Shown here piece after piece: positions 46,437-54,374 of a stretch of 64,000 nucleotides of DNA; position 1 is the stretch's first letter, and each line of letters opens with the position of its first letter. The position numbers and the translations under genes were made by a program. Source of the DNA: JBNKZU01 sp050301795 (lineage in GTDB: Bacteria > Pseudomonadota > Gammaproteobacteria > Thiohalomonadales > Thiohalomonadaceae); assembly GCA_050301795.1 (NCBI GenBank), contig JBNKZU010000008.1:1-64000 (forward strand), in the 5' to 3' direction. The notes under the pieces were generated by a model. The model was given only the letters and a program-made list of their open reading frames with translations, was not told where the DNA came from and ran no database searches.

Positions 46437-47060
46437 CTAGTTTCTGGATGGATAGGTTCCAACTACAGCAATACAGTAGTGTAATCCGAGGAACGGGTTT
46501 CGATTATAGAACTCCAGCCCACCTCCTGTATTATCAACCTGAGCAGACGCTGTTAATGGTGTATCCGCGACAACTATCGACTCAGACATCATCTCCTTAT
46601 TCTCTTTAGGATCGGGTGGTACATAAGTTTTGACACTATTATCAGAGCTTGTTGGTTTAGCCAACATTTTCCCTGATGGATTCTGTGATGTAGCGTCCAC
46701 CGCCTCACCATAAAGTGCCGCCGTATGGCTATGGCTTGCAGGATTGATCGCTACAACTGCAGAATGAGTATGTATTGGCAGGTTTGCAATACCCAATTTC
46801 ACATACTCCTCCCCACTAAGCTGCCCAAGGAAAATGTTCGTAAGACCTGTCCCTAGCCCCACGCCCACAGGGGTACGACCCCGAAGATCAGGAATACCAA
46901 AACTGCTACGTCCATCACCACCAAAATTTGTACTTAGTAATGAAAATAGTGCTGTATTATCTGAAATCGCCATTATCTGTCCGTTACAATAGGCCCAGCC
47001 TCTGGGTGGAAAATTGTATGGATAAATCGCTATCTCACCTAACAATGGATCTACTGGCAT
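46437..47060 (-). CDS. Phage tail collar domain protein (Mdp-like), paralogue C
   Basis: 207 residues. The tail-collar domain opens with LLGEIAIYPYNFPPRGWAYC and contains FGGDGRSSFGIPDLRGRTPVG; the middle has an invariant block with GEAVDATSQNPSGKMLAKPT shared by all three paralogues. AGGAG lies 8 nt upstream. Such microcystin-dependent-protein (MdpB)-type proteins are common outside phages and their role is unclear. No other phage genes are nearby, so this is not a prophage. Ends FPSRN-like: YPSRN. Confidence 0.85.
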   Translation of the reverse strand: MPVDPLLGEIAIYPYNFPPRGWAYCNGQIMAISDNTALFSLLSTNFGGDGRSSFGIPDLRGRTPVGVGLGTGLTNIFLGQLSGEEYVKLGIANLPIHTHSAVVAINPASHSHTAALYGEAVDATSQNPSGKMLAKPTSSDNSVKTYVPPDPKENKEMMSESIVVADTPLTASAQVDNTGGGLEFYNRNPFLGLHYCIAVVGTYPSRN

Positions 47061-47129
47061 TTTATCTCTCCTTAATATATTTAAACGGTTTAAGACTCTT
47101 TATTCAGAGCTTGTTATTTACAAACAGCA

Positions 47130-47363
47130 TTAATCTTCCTCCTTCTCTCCCTCACCTACAGGCTCAATTCCGGTAATAATCTGATTATGGTTATCATGAA
47201 TATATACCGGGTTTTCATTCCTTAGAATATCTGTAATAAAACTCCCTTCTGACGCTGATGAAAGCTGAATCATTCTGCTGGTGCCATCTTCAAGTTGAAG
47301 ATTAATACTTCCTTCATCGTGATCCACATGCCACATTACTGCGTATGACTCTATTTTTTTCAT
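47130..47363 (-). CDS. Small acidic protein between collar genes
   Basis: A 77-residue protein from the ATG at 47363, chosen because AGGAGG lies 6 nt upstream; the ATG two codons earlier abuts that site. Sequence MKKIESYAVMWHVDHDEG..., with a C-terminal acidic tail (GEGEKEED). No recognised domain, signal or membrane segment. Located in the collar gene row, so probably part of the same functional unit. Confidence 0.65.
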   Translation of the reverse strand: MKKIESYAVMWHVDHDEGSINLQLEDGTSRMIQLSSASEGSFITDILRNENPVYIHDNHNQIITGIEPVGEGEKEED

Positions 47364-47396
47364 ACTCATCCTCCTGATCTGTTTTAAAAAAATATT

Positions 47397-47558
47397 TCAA
47401 TAAACCTGGTCTTTGCCAATATCAACGATTACATCTTGTTCGTATCCACCAGCATGAACCCGTATTGATATTCTGAAGACCGCAGAAACACCAAAATGAT
47501 TCGTTGTTTCCAATTCATACTGATATCTGGTATCAGTTTCTGGACGGAAAAATACCAT
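47397..47558 (-). CDS. Small hypothetical protein overlapping the collar B gene end
   Basis: A 53-codon frame starting with an ATG inside the last codons of collar paralogue B (+1 frame) and ending 34 nt before the 77-residue gene. Its composition looks coding (HFGVSAVFRISIRVHAGGYEQ, then DVIVDIGKDQVY). There is no clear ribosome binding site, so translation would rely on coupling to the overlapping collar stop. No recognised family. Confidence 0.45.
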   Translation of the reverse strand: MVFFRPETDTRYQYELETTNHFGVSAVFRISIRVHAGGYEQDVIVDIGKDQVY

Positions 47559-48156
47559 CTAATGAAATACAGTAACATAAACCCAGATATGGATTTCGAA
47601 TCCCAAAAGCAGCATTACCTCCTGTATCCTGTATCTGCGCAGAAGCTGATAAAGCAGTATCAGCAACGATTATCGATTCTGACATCATCTCCTTGTTTTC
47701 TTTAGGATCTGGAGGCACATAGGTTTTAACGCTATTATCCGAATTTGTTGGTTTTGCCAGCATTTTTCCAGATGGATTCTGTGATGTTGCGTCAACTGCT
47801 TCACCATATAGTGTTGCTGTATGACTGTGTGATGACGGACTAATTGCTACCGCCGCAGCATGTGTATGAGCTGGCATTTTACTAATATCTAATGTAACAA
47901 ACTCTGCCCCCCCATATTCCCCCCAATCTATTGGGTTAAGTCCGGGTCCTGTTCCAATACCAACAGGTGTTCTACCTCGAAGATCAGGTAACCTGAAGTT
48001 GGAACGTCCATCGCCACCAAAAGTTGTTCCGATCAAGGAAAACAGGGCTGGATTGTCTGTAATAGGTACATATTGACCAATACAATATGCCCATCCTTTT
48101 GGTGGAAAATTGTATGGATAGATTGCTATTTCTCCGAGTAATGGTTGTTCTGGCAT
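47533..48156 (-). CDS. Phage tail collar domain protein (Mdp-like), paralogue B
   Basis: 207 residues from the ATG at 48156 (MPEQPLLGEIAIYPYNFPP), which has AGGAG upstream; an earlier ATG at 48180 would add eight residues absent from the paralogues. It has FGGDGRSNFRLPDLRGRTPVG and is almost identical to paralogue A over the C-terminal two thirds, indicating recent duplication or gene conversion. Confidence 0.85.
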   Translation of the reverse strand: MPEQPLLGEIAIYPYNFPPKGWAYCIGQYVPITDNPALFSLIGTTFGGDGRSNFRLPDLRGRTPVGIGTGPGLNPIDWGEYGGAEFVTLDISKMPAHTHAAAVAISPSSHSHTATLYGEAVDATSQNPSGKMLAKPTNSDNSVKTYVPPDPKENKEMMSESIIVADTALSASAQIQDTGGNAAFGIRNPYLGLCYCISLDGIFPSRN

Positions 48157-48251
48157 ACATATTCTCCTATGTAATGGCATCTACAGTGAATAATATCTTC
48201 CGGTATTGAAAACCCCGGCCAGATATAAAATATACTACGGTGTGTATCTGT

Positions 48252-48875
48252 CTAATTTCTTGACGGATAGGCTCCTGCCATTGCGATACAGTAGTTTAAA
48301 CCCACATATGGATTTCGAATCCCAAAAGCAGCATTACCTCCTGTGTCCTGTATCTGCGCAGAAGCTGATAAAGCAGTATCAGTAACGATTATCGATTCTG
48401 ACATCATCTCCTTGTTTTCTTTAGGATCTGGAGGCACATAGGTTTTAACACTATTATCCGAATTTGTTGGTTTTGCCAGCATTTTTCCAGATGGATTCTG
48501 TGATGTTGCATCAACTGCTTCACCATATAGTGTTGCTGTATGACTGTGTGATGACGGACTAATTGCTACCGCCGCCGCATGTGTATGAGCTGGCATTTTA
48601 CTGATATCTAATGTAACAGACTCTACGCCCCCATACTCCCCCCATCTTATAGGGATAAGTCCGAGCCCTGTTCCAATACCAACAGGTGTTCTACCTCGAA
48701 GATCAGGTAACCTGAAGTTAGTACGCCCATCGCCACCAAAAGTTATACCGATCAAGGAAAACAGGGCTGTATTGTTAGAAATGGTAATATACTGACCTTC
48801 ACAATAAGCCCACCATTTTGGTGGAAAATTGTATGGATAGATTGCGATCTCTCCGATAAGTGGATCCACAGGCAT
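48252..48875 (-). CDS. Phage tail collar domain protein (Mdp-like), paralogue A
   Basis: 207 residues, first of the three tandem collar genes in transcription order, with AAGGAGAG upstream. It starts MPVDPLIGEIAIYPYNFPP and has FGGDGRTNFRLPDLRGRTPVG and the shared GEAVDATSQNPSGKMLAKPT block. Ends AYPSRN. The row of collar genes, small proteins, binding protein and hydroxylase runs into kinase copy 2 without a strand change. Confidence 0.85.
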   Translation of the reverse strand: MPVDPLIGEIAIYPYNFPPKWWAYCEGQYITISNNTALFSLIGITFGGDGRTNFRLPDLRGRTPVGIGTGLGLIPIRWGEYGGVESVTLDISKMPAHTHAAAVAISPSSHSHTATLYGEAVDATSQNPSGKMLAKPTNSDNSVKTYVPPDPKENKEMMSESIIVTDTALSASAQIQDTGGNAAFGIRNPYVGLNYCIAMAGAYPSRN

Positions 48876-49493
48876 TTTTTACTCTCCTTATAAATATTAA
48901 AAAAATACTACTCGTTTTCTGTTATCAACTACCGTTGTACCTTATTATTTTTTAGTAATTCAGGTTCACATAAATACATTTGCCCAGTCAGTCTGGAGAC
49001 GAATATGATCAATATATGCAACGGGGCTATAAATATTCACAGGAGACTCATTCCAATAATCTTGATAATAAAATGAAGAACTTGAACTGAGATTCAGTAA
49101 GGAGATTCCTGATTCAAAACAAATGCCTTATATGACTATCATTAAGCCAATCAGACACTCGCACCCTTTTATCATGTACACACTTCCTCCTGGAACCTTT
49201 TCTATGGAATTATCCGTAACAAGATATTCCACGTCACTTTTTTATTTTCTGAGCTTAAAACCTAGCACAACTATTTTCAGATGCAAATATTCATTTTTAA
49301 TTGTGCTCAGAACTTTCGACGACAAAAGAAATCCTCCCTCTAATGAACCATTGTTATCTGATTATGTTGAGGATTCATCTCAATTGAGAAATCTGATAGC
49401 CCCCGTTCAAAAAAGAGACAAATCGTGTCTCTATTTGGTATCAAGGTATTAATAGGATACCCTTGTGAAGTACTCTATTTTGTATATAAACCA
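48876..49493. other. AT-rich divergent region between collar A and nucleotidyltransferase genes
   Basis: 618 nt containing the divergent promoters of the collar row (minus) and the nucleotidyltransferase (plus). A plus frame at 49123-49452 (109 codons, no ribosome binding site, odd composition) and short minus-strand frames over the same stretch, one reading SDVEYLVTDNSIEKVPGG, compete; neither is supported enough to call a gene. Possible decayed gene remnant. Confidence 0.4.
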
Positions 49494-50714
49494 ATGATGC
49501 CACAGCAAATATCAAAACTTGTTCTTGACCTGTTATTTCTACAACAGCCTGTACCCGCAGAGCAGGTGAATTCTCTATCTGAGAATCAGTGGAAAACCAT
49601 CATGTCCATAGTCAAACAACATAGACTAGGGCCCTTACTCTATTGGCGACTAAAACAAGAACAAAAGCATTTGCTAATCCCAGAAGATATCCAAAATTCG
49701 TTATCTCAACAGTACAAAAAATCAGCCCTTCGTTCATTACAACTTCAACGTGAATTAATCAAATTAAGCGATGCTTTATCTAACGCTAATATTCCATTTA
49801 TTGCATTAAAAGGAGCATATCTTGCGTTTTATGCATACCCTGAACCTGCATTAAGGCCTATGCGAGATCTGGATATTCTTGTATCTAAGGAAAATGTTAT
49901 TCGAGCATATAGTTTACTACTTGATTGTGGCTACAAAAAAACAAACAGCGCAGGAGACCCTCAGGCATATATCAATGAAGGACGTAAACACCTGGCACCA
50001 ATATCAACACCAGATAATCTTATAAAGATCGAAATACATTTATCAATATCCAAAAATAACAACCAGAATAATCAATGGGTTCATGATTGCTGGCTACGAT
50101 CTATTAATAGAAATGTTGCAAACAAATCAATTACCTTCCTATCTGAAACAGATCTGTTGCTCAACTTGATTGAGCACGCCTCATATCATCATCTATTTGA
50201 TAACGGTCCATTGATTATTTCAGACATTGCCAATCTTATCCAAACACACGTAATAGACTGGAAACTTTTCTGGCAGATATCTGAAAACAATCACTCTACA
50301 AGGGGAGCTCTTCTGGTATTAAAAACTGTTAATCACTATTTTGCTGAGTTACCCATCCAGTGGCCTGCCAATACCTTTATTTCCGTTCCAACTGACGTTA
50401 TTGATAGCGCTCTTCTTTTATCTCAGCAGAATATAACTATTGCAAAAGCAAAAAAACGACTGAGCATTCTGGATGGACACGATATCCTCAATTCTATGAA
50501 AGTATTAACTAAAAAAGCTTTTCCGAGTCGGAATTTTCTTGCAATGATGTATCCTGTATCAACTAACTCTTTAAAGGTATATTTATATTATCCTGTCAAT
50601 TTTATACGGCTGATGACGGTAACGATTAGAAGATTATTCCAAATCAGAAATTTGGAAACTACTGACGATTTAACAATAATTAAACAATGGCTATATGATT
50701 CCGATCATCATTGA
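49494..50714 (+). CDS. Nucleotidyltransferase family protein (NTP_transf_5)
   Basis: About 406 residues from the ATG at 49494 (MMPQQISKLVLDLL); the frame is open from a GTG at 49425, but the family start fits the later ATG. The nucleotidyltransferase core is ALKGAYLAFYAYP then RPMRDLDILV, carrying the two-Asp motif. This family recurs in lasso peptide clusters with PqqD and HPr-like kinases, so it likely belongs to this locus although it is on the plus strand. Its substrate is not established. Overlaps the convergent gshA by 7 nt. Confidence 0.8.
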   Translation: MMPQQISKLVLDLLFLQQPVPAEQVNSLSENQWKTIMSIVKQHRLGPLLYWRLKQEQKHLLIPEDIQNSLSQQYKKSALRSLQLQRELIKLSDALSNANIPFIALKGAYLAFYAYPEPALRPMRDLDILVSKENVIRAYSLLLDCGYKKTNSAGDPQAYINEGRKHLAPISTPDNLIKIEIHLSISKNNNQNNQWVHDCWLRSINRNVANKSITFLSETDLLLNLIEHASYHHLFDNGPLIISDIANLIQTHVIDWKLFWQISENNHSTRGALLVLKTVNHYFAELPIQWPANTFISVPTDVIDSALLLSQQNITIAKAKKRLSILDGHDILNSMKVLTKKAFPSRNFLAMMYPVSTNSLKVYLYYPVNFIRLMTVTIRRLFQIRNLETTDDLTIIKQWLYDSDHH

Positions 50715-52279
50715 CTAAAATAGTTCTCCAGATACTCGTCAAACGTACAGCTATCCGCCGCCTCTATCCGTTGGCGAGCCTTCACTGACTCTCTGGTAGT
50801 ATCGATAAGTGTATGCTCGTTATCCGGTTCAAGCTGTCGAGCAATGCTGTTTTTCATTGAGTCCTGCGACTGTTGTTGTGTGTACTCAAAATATCCGATC
50901 CCGGCCTCACTCATTTCACGTAATGCCCGTGCTGAAGGTGTCTTTTCCGGGTCATCGACCATTGCGCGAGCCTTTTCTACACACTCACAATACCTGTTTG
51001 TCTGTTGTTGCTGATCGATTAATTCGGCAACCTGCATCAAACTGTCGAGCATCTCATGTGCCCATGTTTTCAACAGAATCTCTTCGCCATTGCGTTTGAG
51101 CATTAACCCTGGTTTGCGTCCCATCTGTGCTACCAGCATTTCGTTTTTATCGATCTCTGCCCGCTCCCACGGGGAGATTGGCGGACTGCATTCAAGCAGT
51201 GATTCGATAAACAACAACTCCAGCAGATATAGCTGCTCCGGCTCAATGCCGATGGGTGAAAACGGATTAATATCTATCGAACGCAGTTCAACATATTTAA
51301 CACCCCGTGCTCTGAGTGCTCTTGTTGGTTTTTCATTCCCAATCAGGGGCTGCTTGGGTCTTACCGTACTGTAATACTCATTCTCGATCTGTAGGATATT
51401 GCTATTGAGCTGTCGATATTCACCATCAACCTTAACGCCTATCTTTTCATATCCGGGATAGGAGGTCTCAATCGCATAGGTAATTGCACCGATATACTCT
51501 TCCAGATTGTCGTAACACGCCTTGACCCCAATCTCGTTTTCACGATTATTCTGATAACCAATGTCACCCATTCGTAATGATGTTGCATAAGGGTGATAAA
51601 AGGTATCTTCATTCCAGCTCTCTAGTGTTGAGCTTTTACCATTTAGAAATGATTTACACACCGCAGGCGATGCACCAAACAGATAGGGAATTAACCAGCC
51701 GATTCGTTGCAGATTACGCAGTAGCCCAAAACTGCGCTCGGTAATAAAGTCCTGAAGTATCTGCTGATCACCTTCAATCTGCTGATAGTGTTCCCAGAAG
51801 GAGTGACAGAATGAGTGATTAAAATGGATTCCTGCGATCACCTGCATCGTGCGTCCATAACGATAACCCAGCCCACGACGATAGACCGTTTTCATCGTTC
51901 CGGCATTGGATGAGCCATACTGTGCCAGCGGGATATATGCCTCTCCCTTAATCTTGCAGGGCATACTGGCATTCCACAATAGTTCATCATCCAGCCCTCT
52001 AGTAACAAAGGTATGAATATCTGCCAGGTAATCAATCACCTCATCCACAGAATTACATGGCGGTGTGATCATCTCCATTAACGCTTCAGAGTAGTCGGTG
52101 GTGATATGCGGGTTGGTTAATGGTGAGCCAAAAATCTCTGGATGAGGCGTCTGTGACAGATAACCATCCCTGTCTACCCTTAGCCCCTCCTTCTCAAGAC
52201 CAATGGCTGTTCGGGTCAGAAGAGAGACGACATCTTTTTCTACAAATGTTTGTAAACGCTTACTAAATCGTTCAGACAC
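50708..52279 (-). CDS. gshA: Glutamate-cysteine ligase
   Basis: A 523-residue gamma-glutamylcysteine synthetase of the proteobacterial GshA type, first step of glutathione synthesis. Conserved stretches include IGLEKEGLRV, DYSEALMEMITPP, GIHFNHSF, QIENEYYSTVRPK and RGVKYVELRSIDINPF. Length matches the E. coli enzyme. It marks the return to housekeeping genes on the right side of the island. Confidence 0.96.
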   Translation of the reverse strand: MSERFSKRLQTFVEKDVVSLLTRTAIGLEKEGLRVDRDGYLSQTPHPEIFGSPLTNPHITTDYSEALMEMITPPCNSVDEVIDYLADIHTFVTRGLDDELLWNASMPCKIKGEAYIPLAQYGSSNAGTMKTVYRRGLGYRYGRTMQVIAGIHFNHSFCHSFWEHYQQIEGDQQILQDFITERSFGLLRNLQRIGWLIPYLFGASPAVCKSFLNGKSSTLESWNEDTFYHPYATSLRMGDIGYQNNRENEIGVKACYDNLEEYIGAITYAIETSYPGYEKIGVKVDGEYRQLNSNILQIENEYYSTVRPKQPLIGNEKPTRALRARGVKYVELRSIDINPFSPIGIEPEQLYLLELLFIESLLECSPPISPWERAEIDKNEMLVAQMGRKPGLMLKRNGEEILLKTWAHEMLDSLMQVAELIDQQQQTNRYCECVEKARAMVDDPEKTPSARALREMSEAGIGYFEYTQQQSQDSMKNSIARQLEPDNEHTLIDTTRESVKARQRIEAADSCTFDEYLENYFSQ

Positions 52280-52338
52280 AGGAATGGCTCAGGGTTAATA
52301 CGGACAATTCAACATATGGGTAATACAGAATAATACAA

Positions 52339-53070
52339 CTAGAAATGCGCAGGTGGCTGTGCCGCAGAGAGATGACTGATGTCTATCTCTGGTTCTTCTA
52401 CCTCAACATGTTCCACCAGTATTACACCCGGCGCATCCATCTGAAGATCTGAGATATCCACCTCCAGATCTTCAACAATCTCCGTCTCTATCAAAATCGT
52501 TCCGGGAGCATCAACCTCTAGATCCGGAACTTCAATTTCTGGTGCTTCTATCGCCTCAACAACGATCTCCTGATTTTTATCCGCCAAATCGATACCGCTG
52601 AGATCGACATTTGGTGGTGCATCATCATGCTCTTCTTCGAGGCGATCCCAGTGTGTTTCAACTCCTGCAGCTCCAAGCTCTCCCAGAGTTGTTGGTGCCT
52701 CTTTTACCACCGACCGATGCGCTGGCTCGCCAGCACTCGGATCGGTCTCACTTTTAACCGGTTTGAGTTGGGGTTGCTTTTGTGGTGCTTGTGGTTTTGG
52801 TGGCGCTGCCGCTTCGGCCTTCTTTCTGGCTGCTGCCGATTGATTGTAGAGCGTACAGAACAGGCCGGCTTTAAGGAGAACCTGCTGATATTTCTTTGCG
52901 GTGGCTTCATTCAGCCCCTTCTTAACCACCACCTGCTTGCCGGTAAAGAGATAGGCAACCTTTTCTGGCTCGACCTTAAAGATCTGTGCCACTCTGGCCT
53001 GGGCAACCGACGGTTCGACACCGTCGATCAATCTAGCTGTAAACACAACTGCAAAAAGATCATCACTCAT
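52339..53070 (-). CDS. Acidic hypothetical protein with Pro/Ala linker and repeats
   Basis: 243 residues. The N-terminal 70 residues form a small domain seen in many gammaproteobacterial proteins of unknown role (LFAVVFTARLIDG..., IFKVEPEKVAYLFTGKQVVVKKGL..., YQQVLLKAGLFC). A Lys/Pro/Gln/Ala-rich linker follows, then a very acidic tail with near-repeats LEVDAPGTILIE and LQMDAPGVILVE. No signal peptide. Function not recognised. Confidence 0.7.
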   Translation of the reverse strand: MSDDLFAVVFTARLIDGVEPSVAQARVAQIFKVEPEKVAYLFTGKQVVVKKGLNEATAKKYQQVLLKAGLFCTLYNQSAAARKKAEAAAPPKPQAPQKQPQLKPVKSETDPSAGEPAHRSVVKEAPTTLGELGAAGVETHWDRLEEEHDDAPPNVDLSGIDLADKNQEIVVEAIEAPEIEVPDLEVDAPGTILIETEIVEDLEVDISDLQMDAPGVILVEHVEVEEPEIDISHLSAAQPPAHF

Positions 53071-53160
53071 CTGTTGACTCTCACATCCTAAGTGGTGTGT
53101 ACCATAATAGTTCTTAGACTATATTAACCAGTATGACACAACAACAACGAAGGAGAGATT

Positions 53161-53517
53161 ATGAGAAACCATCTAAAAATTTTATTGGCCACACTTCTCA
53201 TTACCGCTTCGACCAACAGCTTTGCCTGGTGGGGAAATGGCTGGAATGATGGCTGGAATAGCTGGCCTGTATGGACTCCGATGTATTGGGCTGAAGAGTT
53301 TTTTGATGATAATGACTACTATGGCGGCCCTTGGGGTGGTTATCCAGGATATGGTTATGGTGGATATCCCGGCTATGGCTATGGTGGCTATCCCGGATAC
53401 GGGTATGGTGGTTACCCTGGCTATGGTTATGGTGGTTACCCTGGCTATGGTTATGGCGGCTATCCTTATTATGGTGCCTATAGTGGTTACCCCTACTATC
53501 GAGGCTACGGTTACTAA
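53161..53517 (+). CDS. Sulfur globule protein-like Gly/Tyr-rich secreted protein
   Basis: 118 residues. A signal peptide (1-22, ending SFA before WWGNGW) precedes a mature chain made almost only of Gly, Tyr, Pro and Trp. Residues 59-98 are five exact copies of GGYPGYGY. This resembles the structural proteins that coat intracellular sulfur globules in purple and colourless sulfur bacteria. GAAGGAGAG lies upstream, and a terminator hairpin follows. The assignment rests on composition, secretion and size; other repetitive envelope proteins could look similar. Confidence 0.7.
   Translation: MRNHLKILLATLLITASTNSFAWWGNGWNDGWNSWPVWTPMYWAEEFFDDNDYYGGPWGGYPGYGYGGYPGYGYGGYPGYGYGGYPGYGYGGYPGYGYGGYPYYGAYSGYPYYRGYGY
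53335..53454 (+). repeat. Five tandem 24-bp coding repeats
   Basis: Five consecutive 24-bp units, each encoding GGYPGYGY, within the sulfur-globule-like gene. Units differ at synonymous positions (GGT/GGC, TAT/TAC, CCA/CCC/CCT), so selection keeps the peptide while the DNA drifts. In-frame repeat number may vary between strains. Confidence 0.9.
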
Positions 53518-53533
53518 ACTCACTGGAACAAAC

Positions 53534-53554
53534 GAAGCCGCTATATGCGGCTTC
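53534..53554 (+). terminator. Hairpin after the sulfur-globule-like gene
   Basis: Perfect 8-bp stem GAAGCCGC/GCGGCTTC with loop TATAT, 17 nt past the stop and 8 nt before the next ATG. The downstream T content (TCTATT) is modest. It probably terminates the repeat-protein transcript or stabilises its 3' end. Confidence 0.65.
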
Positions 53555-53561
53555 TCTATTG

Positions 53562-54374
53562 ATGAATACTCCTCAAAAGATATTTCTTGATGCGCTCAGG
53601 TCGTTTCAAATCAATCGCGGGCTGCTGCTCGCCGGTGCAATCGCCTATAACGCGCTGTTATCGTTAATTCCGTTGTTGGCCATCACTCTGGTGATCCTGT
53701 CTCAGCTCTTTGATCCAGCAAAACTGCTACAGATCATCTCTGAAAGCCTAAGCCATTTTGCGCCCAATCAGGTCGAGATCATCATCGATCAGCTCAATCG
53801 ATTCATTAGCAACTGGCGCATTGTAGGTATTGTCGGGGTGATCATGCTCTTTGTTTTCAGCTCCCTTGCTTTTTCGATATTGGAGAGCGCGATGCAGGTG
53901 ATCTTTCACCGCCGATCCCGGATGAACCCACGCCACTTTATCGTCTCCATAGGGTTGCCCTATCTCTATATGTTTGCTCTGGTCGTGGGTTTGACCCTAT
54001 TTACATTGGTGATAACGCTACTCCAGACTCTGCCTCACAATGACTGGTTCACAGCCCATAGCGGAATCATGCTCTATCTGCTCTCGATTATTGGTGAGGT
54101 GCTGGTATTAACCTCTTTTTACAAAATCCTTCCTGCCGGAAAGGTGGCATGGAGCCATGCTGTAATTGGTGGTGTGTTCGCTACACTACTTTGGGAAATT
54201 GCCAGAACCGTTCTGGTCTGGTATCTGAGCACCCTGTCTCTAGTCAATGTGATCTACGGCACCTTCGCCACAACGATTATTATTCTGCTCTGTTTTGAAA
54301 TTGCAGCGGTGATTCTTCTGTTTGGCGCACAGCTTATTGCGGTGTACGAGAGCCACCTTGAGGAACTCGACTAG
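53562..54374 (+). CDS. YihY/BrkB family inner-membrane protein
   Basis: 270 residues from the ATG at 53562 (a TTG just before it is the alternative). Six hydrophobic segments and the family pattern GAIAYNALLSLIPLLAIT near residue 26, TRRS-like basic HRRSRMN and YGTFATTIIILLCFE. Once called ribonuclease BN, the family is now regarded as transport or envelope related with unproven function. Ends 4 nt inside the convergent ABC permease gene. Confidence 0.88.
   Translation: MNTPQKIFLDALRSFQINRGLLLAGAIAYNALLSLIPLLAITLVILSQLFDPAKLLQIISESLSHFAPNQVEIIIDQLNRFISNWRIVGIVGVIMLFVFSSLAFSILESAMQVIFHRRSRMNPRHFIVSIGLPYLYMFALVVGLTLFTLVITLLQTLPHNDWFTAHSGIMLYLLSIIGEVLVLTSFYKILPAGKVAWSHAVIGGVFATLLWEIARTVLVWYLSTLSLVNVIYGTFATTIIILLCFEIAAVILLFGAQLIAVYESHLEELD

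Noticed and set aside
46437..48875. Prophage or tailocin suggested by the tail collar domains
   Set aside because: No tail sheath, tube, baseplate, holin, lysin or phage regulatory genes nearby; collar-domain proteins also occur widely outside phages.
49123..49452. 109-codon plus-strand frame in the divergent region, and minus-strand frames opposite it
   Set aside because: No ribosome binding site, unusual composition, and overlap with the region where nucleotidyltransferase translation should begin. The minus-strand pieces (for example SDVEYLVTDNSIEKVPGG) are faintly kinase-N-terminus-like but interrupted by a stop, so I only list the stretch as a possible remnant.
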